NCBI GenBank assembly: GCA_009665115.1
Contig: WJXE01000149.1
Coordinates: 1-5,100 of the forward strand
Source of the DNA: Nitrosopumilales archaeon
Lineage (GTDB): Archaea > Thermoproteota > Nitrososphaeria > Nitrososphaerales > Nitrososphaeraceae
Direction: 5' to 3'
DNA: 5,100 bases
Made by a program: the position numbers and the translations under genes. Below, one piece after another: positions 4,793-5,100 of the stretch. Position 1 is the stretch's first letter. Each line of letters begins with the position of its first letter. The notes under the pieces were generated by a model. The model was not told where the DNA came from, ran no database searches, and was given only the letters and a program-made list of their open reading frames with translations.

Positions 4793-5100
4793 TTGGAGCA
4801 TAAGGTGGTCTTTACTGACATAGATGGCACTCTAACCGATATCATTACAGGGCAATACGAACTATCGAAAGGCTTAATTCAAGAATTAAAACAAAATAAT
4901 ATACCGGTGGTTTTCTGTTCTGCCAAAACCCTAGCGGAGCAAGAGAAAATCAGACAAGATATGGGACTAAGGCAGCCTTTTATAATCGAGAATGGGGGTG
5001 CAGTAATAATTCCTGAGGACTATTTTAGCCATTCCTCTTTGTTGCTAGTGAAAAAGTATAAGAAAATCGGAAATTATATCATAATTGAACTTGGGAAACC
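4793..5100 (+). CDS. mpgP: Mannosyl-3-phosphoglycerate phosphatase, N-terminal part
   Basis: 102 codons before the window ends; the family is usually about 250-270 residues. It is a HAD-superfamily (subclass IIB) hydrolase that removes phosphate from mannosyl-3-phosphoglycerate to give mannosylglycerate, a compatible solute. Counting from TTG 4793: motif I VVFTDIDGTLTD with the nucleophile Asp9 and acid/base Asp11; motif II VVFCSAKT with Ser43; then LAEQEKIRQDMGL and PFIIENGGAVIIP (62-74), the NGG signature shared by MPGP and its YedP-like relatives. The start is uncertain: TTG 4793 has a weak TATA-like box upstream, while GTG 4805 has a GGAG six bases before it (4795-4798); both keep motif I. 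Neighbouring pgk makes the 3-phosphoglycerate this pathway needs. A sucrose-phosphatase-like or other Cof-type HAD phosphatase is the main alternative. Confidence 0.85.
   Translation, partial: MEHKVVFTDIDGTLTDIITGQYELSKGLIQELKQNNIPVVFCSAKTLAEQEKIRQDMGLRQPFIIENGGAVIIPEDYFSHSSLLLVKKYKKIGNYIIIELGK

Overview
The window looks archaeal, most probably from an ammonia-oxidising-type Thaumarchaeota/Nitrososphaeria genome. The evidence is a PspA gene coupled to a PspAA-domain gene, a PPOX-fold protein of the probable F420-dependent type, a winged-helix regulator of a kind I associate with this group, and a phosphoglycerate kinase next to a mannosyl-3-phosphoglycerate phosphatase. Promoters also fit: four start codons have an archaeal TATA-like box centred about 27-34 bases upstream, and three of these are GTG or TTG starts, implying leaderless or nearly leaderless mRNAs. 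The lineage is an inference from gene content, not proven.

Layout. Positions 2-208 hold the C-terminal tail of a PspA/IM30-family membrane-stress protein. It overlaps by four bases (ATGA) the start of a 140-residue PspAA-domain protein (205-627), which ends at a T-rich terminator. About 430 bases without a convincing gene follow, containing a repeated ATCCGA motif, then a short orphan gene of 86 codons (1093-1353). Converging on it is a minus-strand PPOX-class flavin/F420 enzyme (1482-1934). That gene is divergent from a 249-residue winged-helix regulator (2068-2817), and the 133-base gap between them carries both TATA boxes plus repeated ACCTAA/TTAGGT elements that look like operator sites.

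Positions 2818-3416 are about 600 bases without a secure gene but with much dyad symmetry: two short palindromes, a GC-richer foldable segment ending in a hairpin and T-run, and two adjacent 9-bp inverted repeats. A weak minus-strand small or broken reading frame is also there. Then come full-length phosphoglycerate kinase (3417-4610) and, after 182 bases, the start of a mannosyl-3-phosphoglycerate phosphatase (4793 to the window end).

How they fit together: the left end is an envelope-stress (Psp) unit; the centre is a regulator with a divergently transcribed oxidoreductase it may control; the right end joins the enzyme that interconverts 1,3-bisphosphoglycerate and 3-phosphoglycerate to an enzyme of mannosylglycerate (compatible solute) synthesis, which is built from 3-phosphoglycerate. 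No mobile element, CRISPR array, rRNA or tRNA was seen. The items most worth a second look are the ACCTAA operator candidates, the ATCCGA cluster before the orphan gene, the basic N-terminal extension on PspAA, and the structured gap before the kinase.
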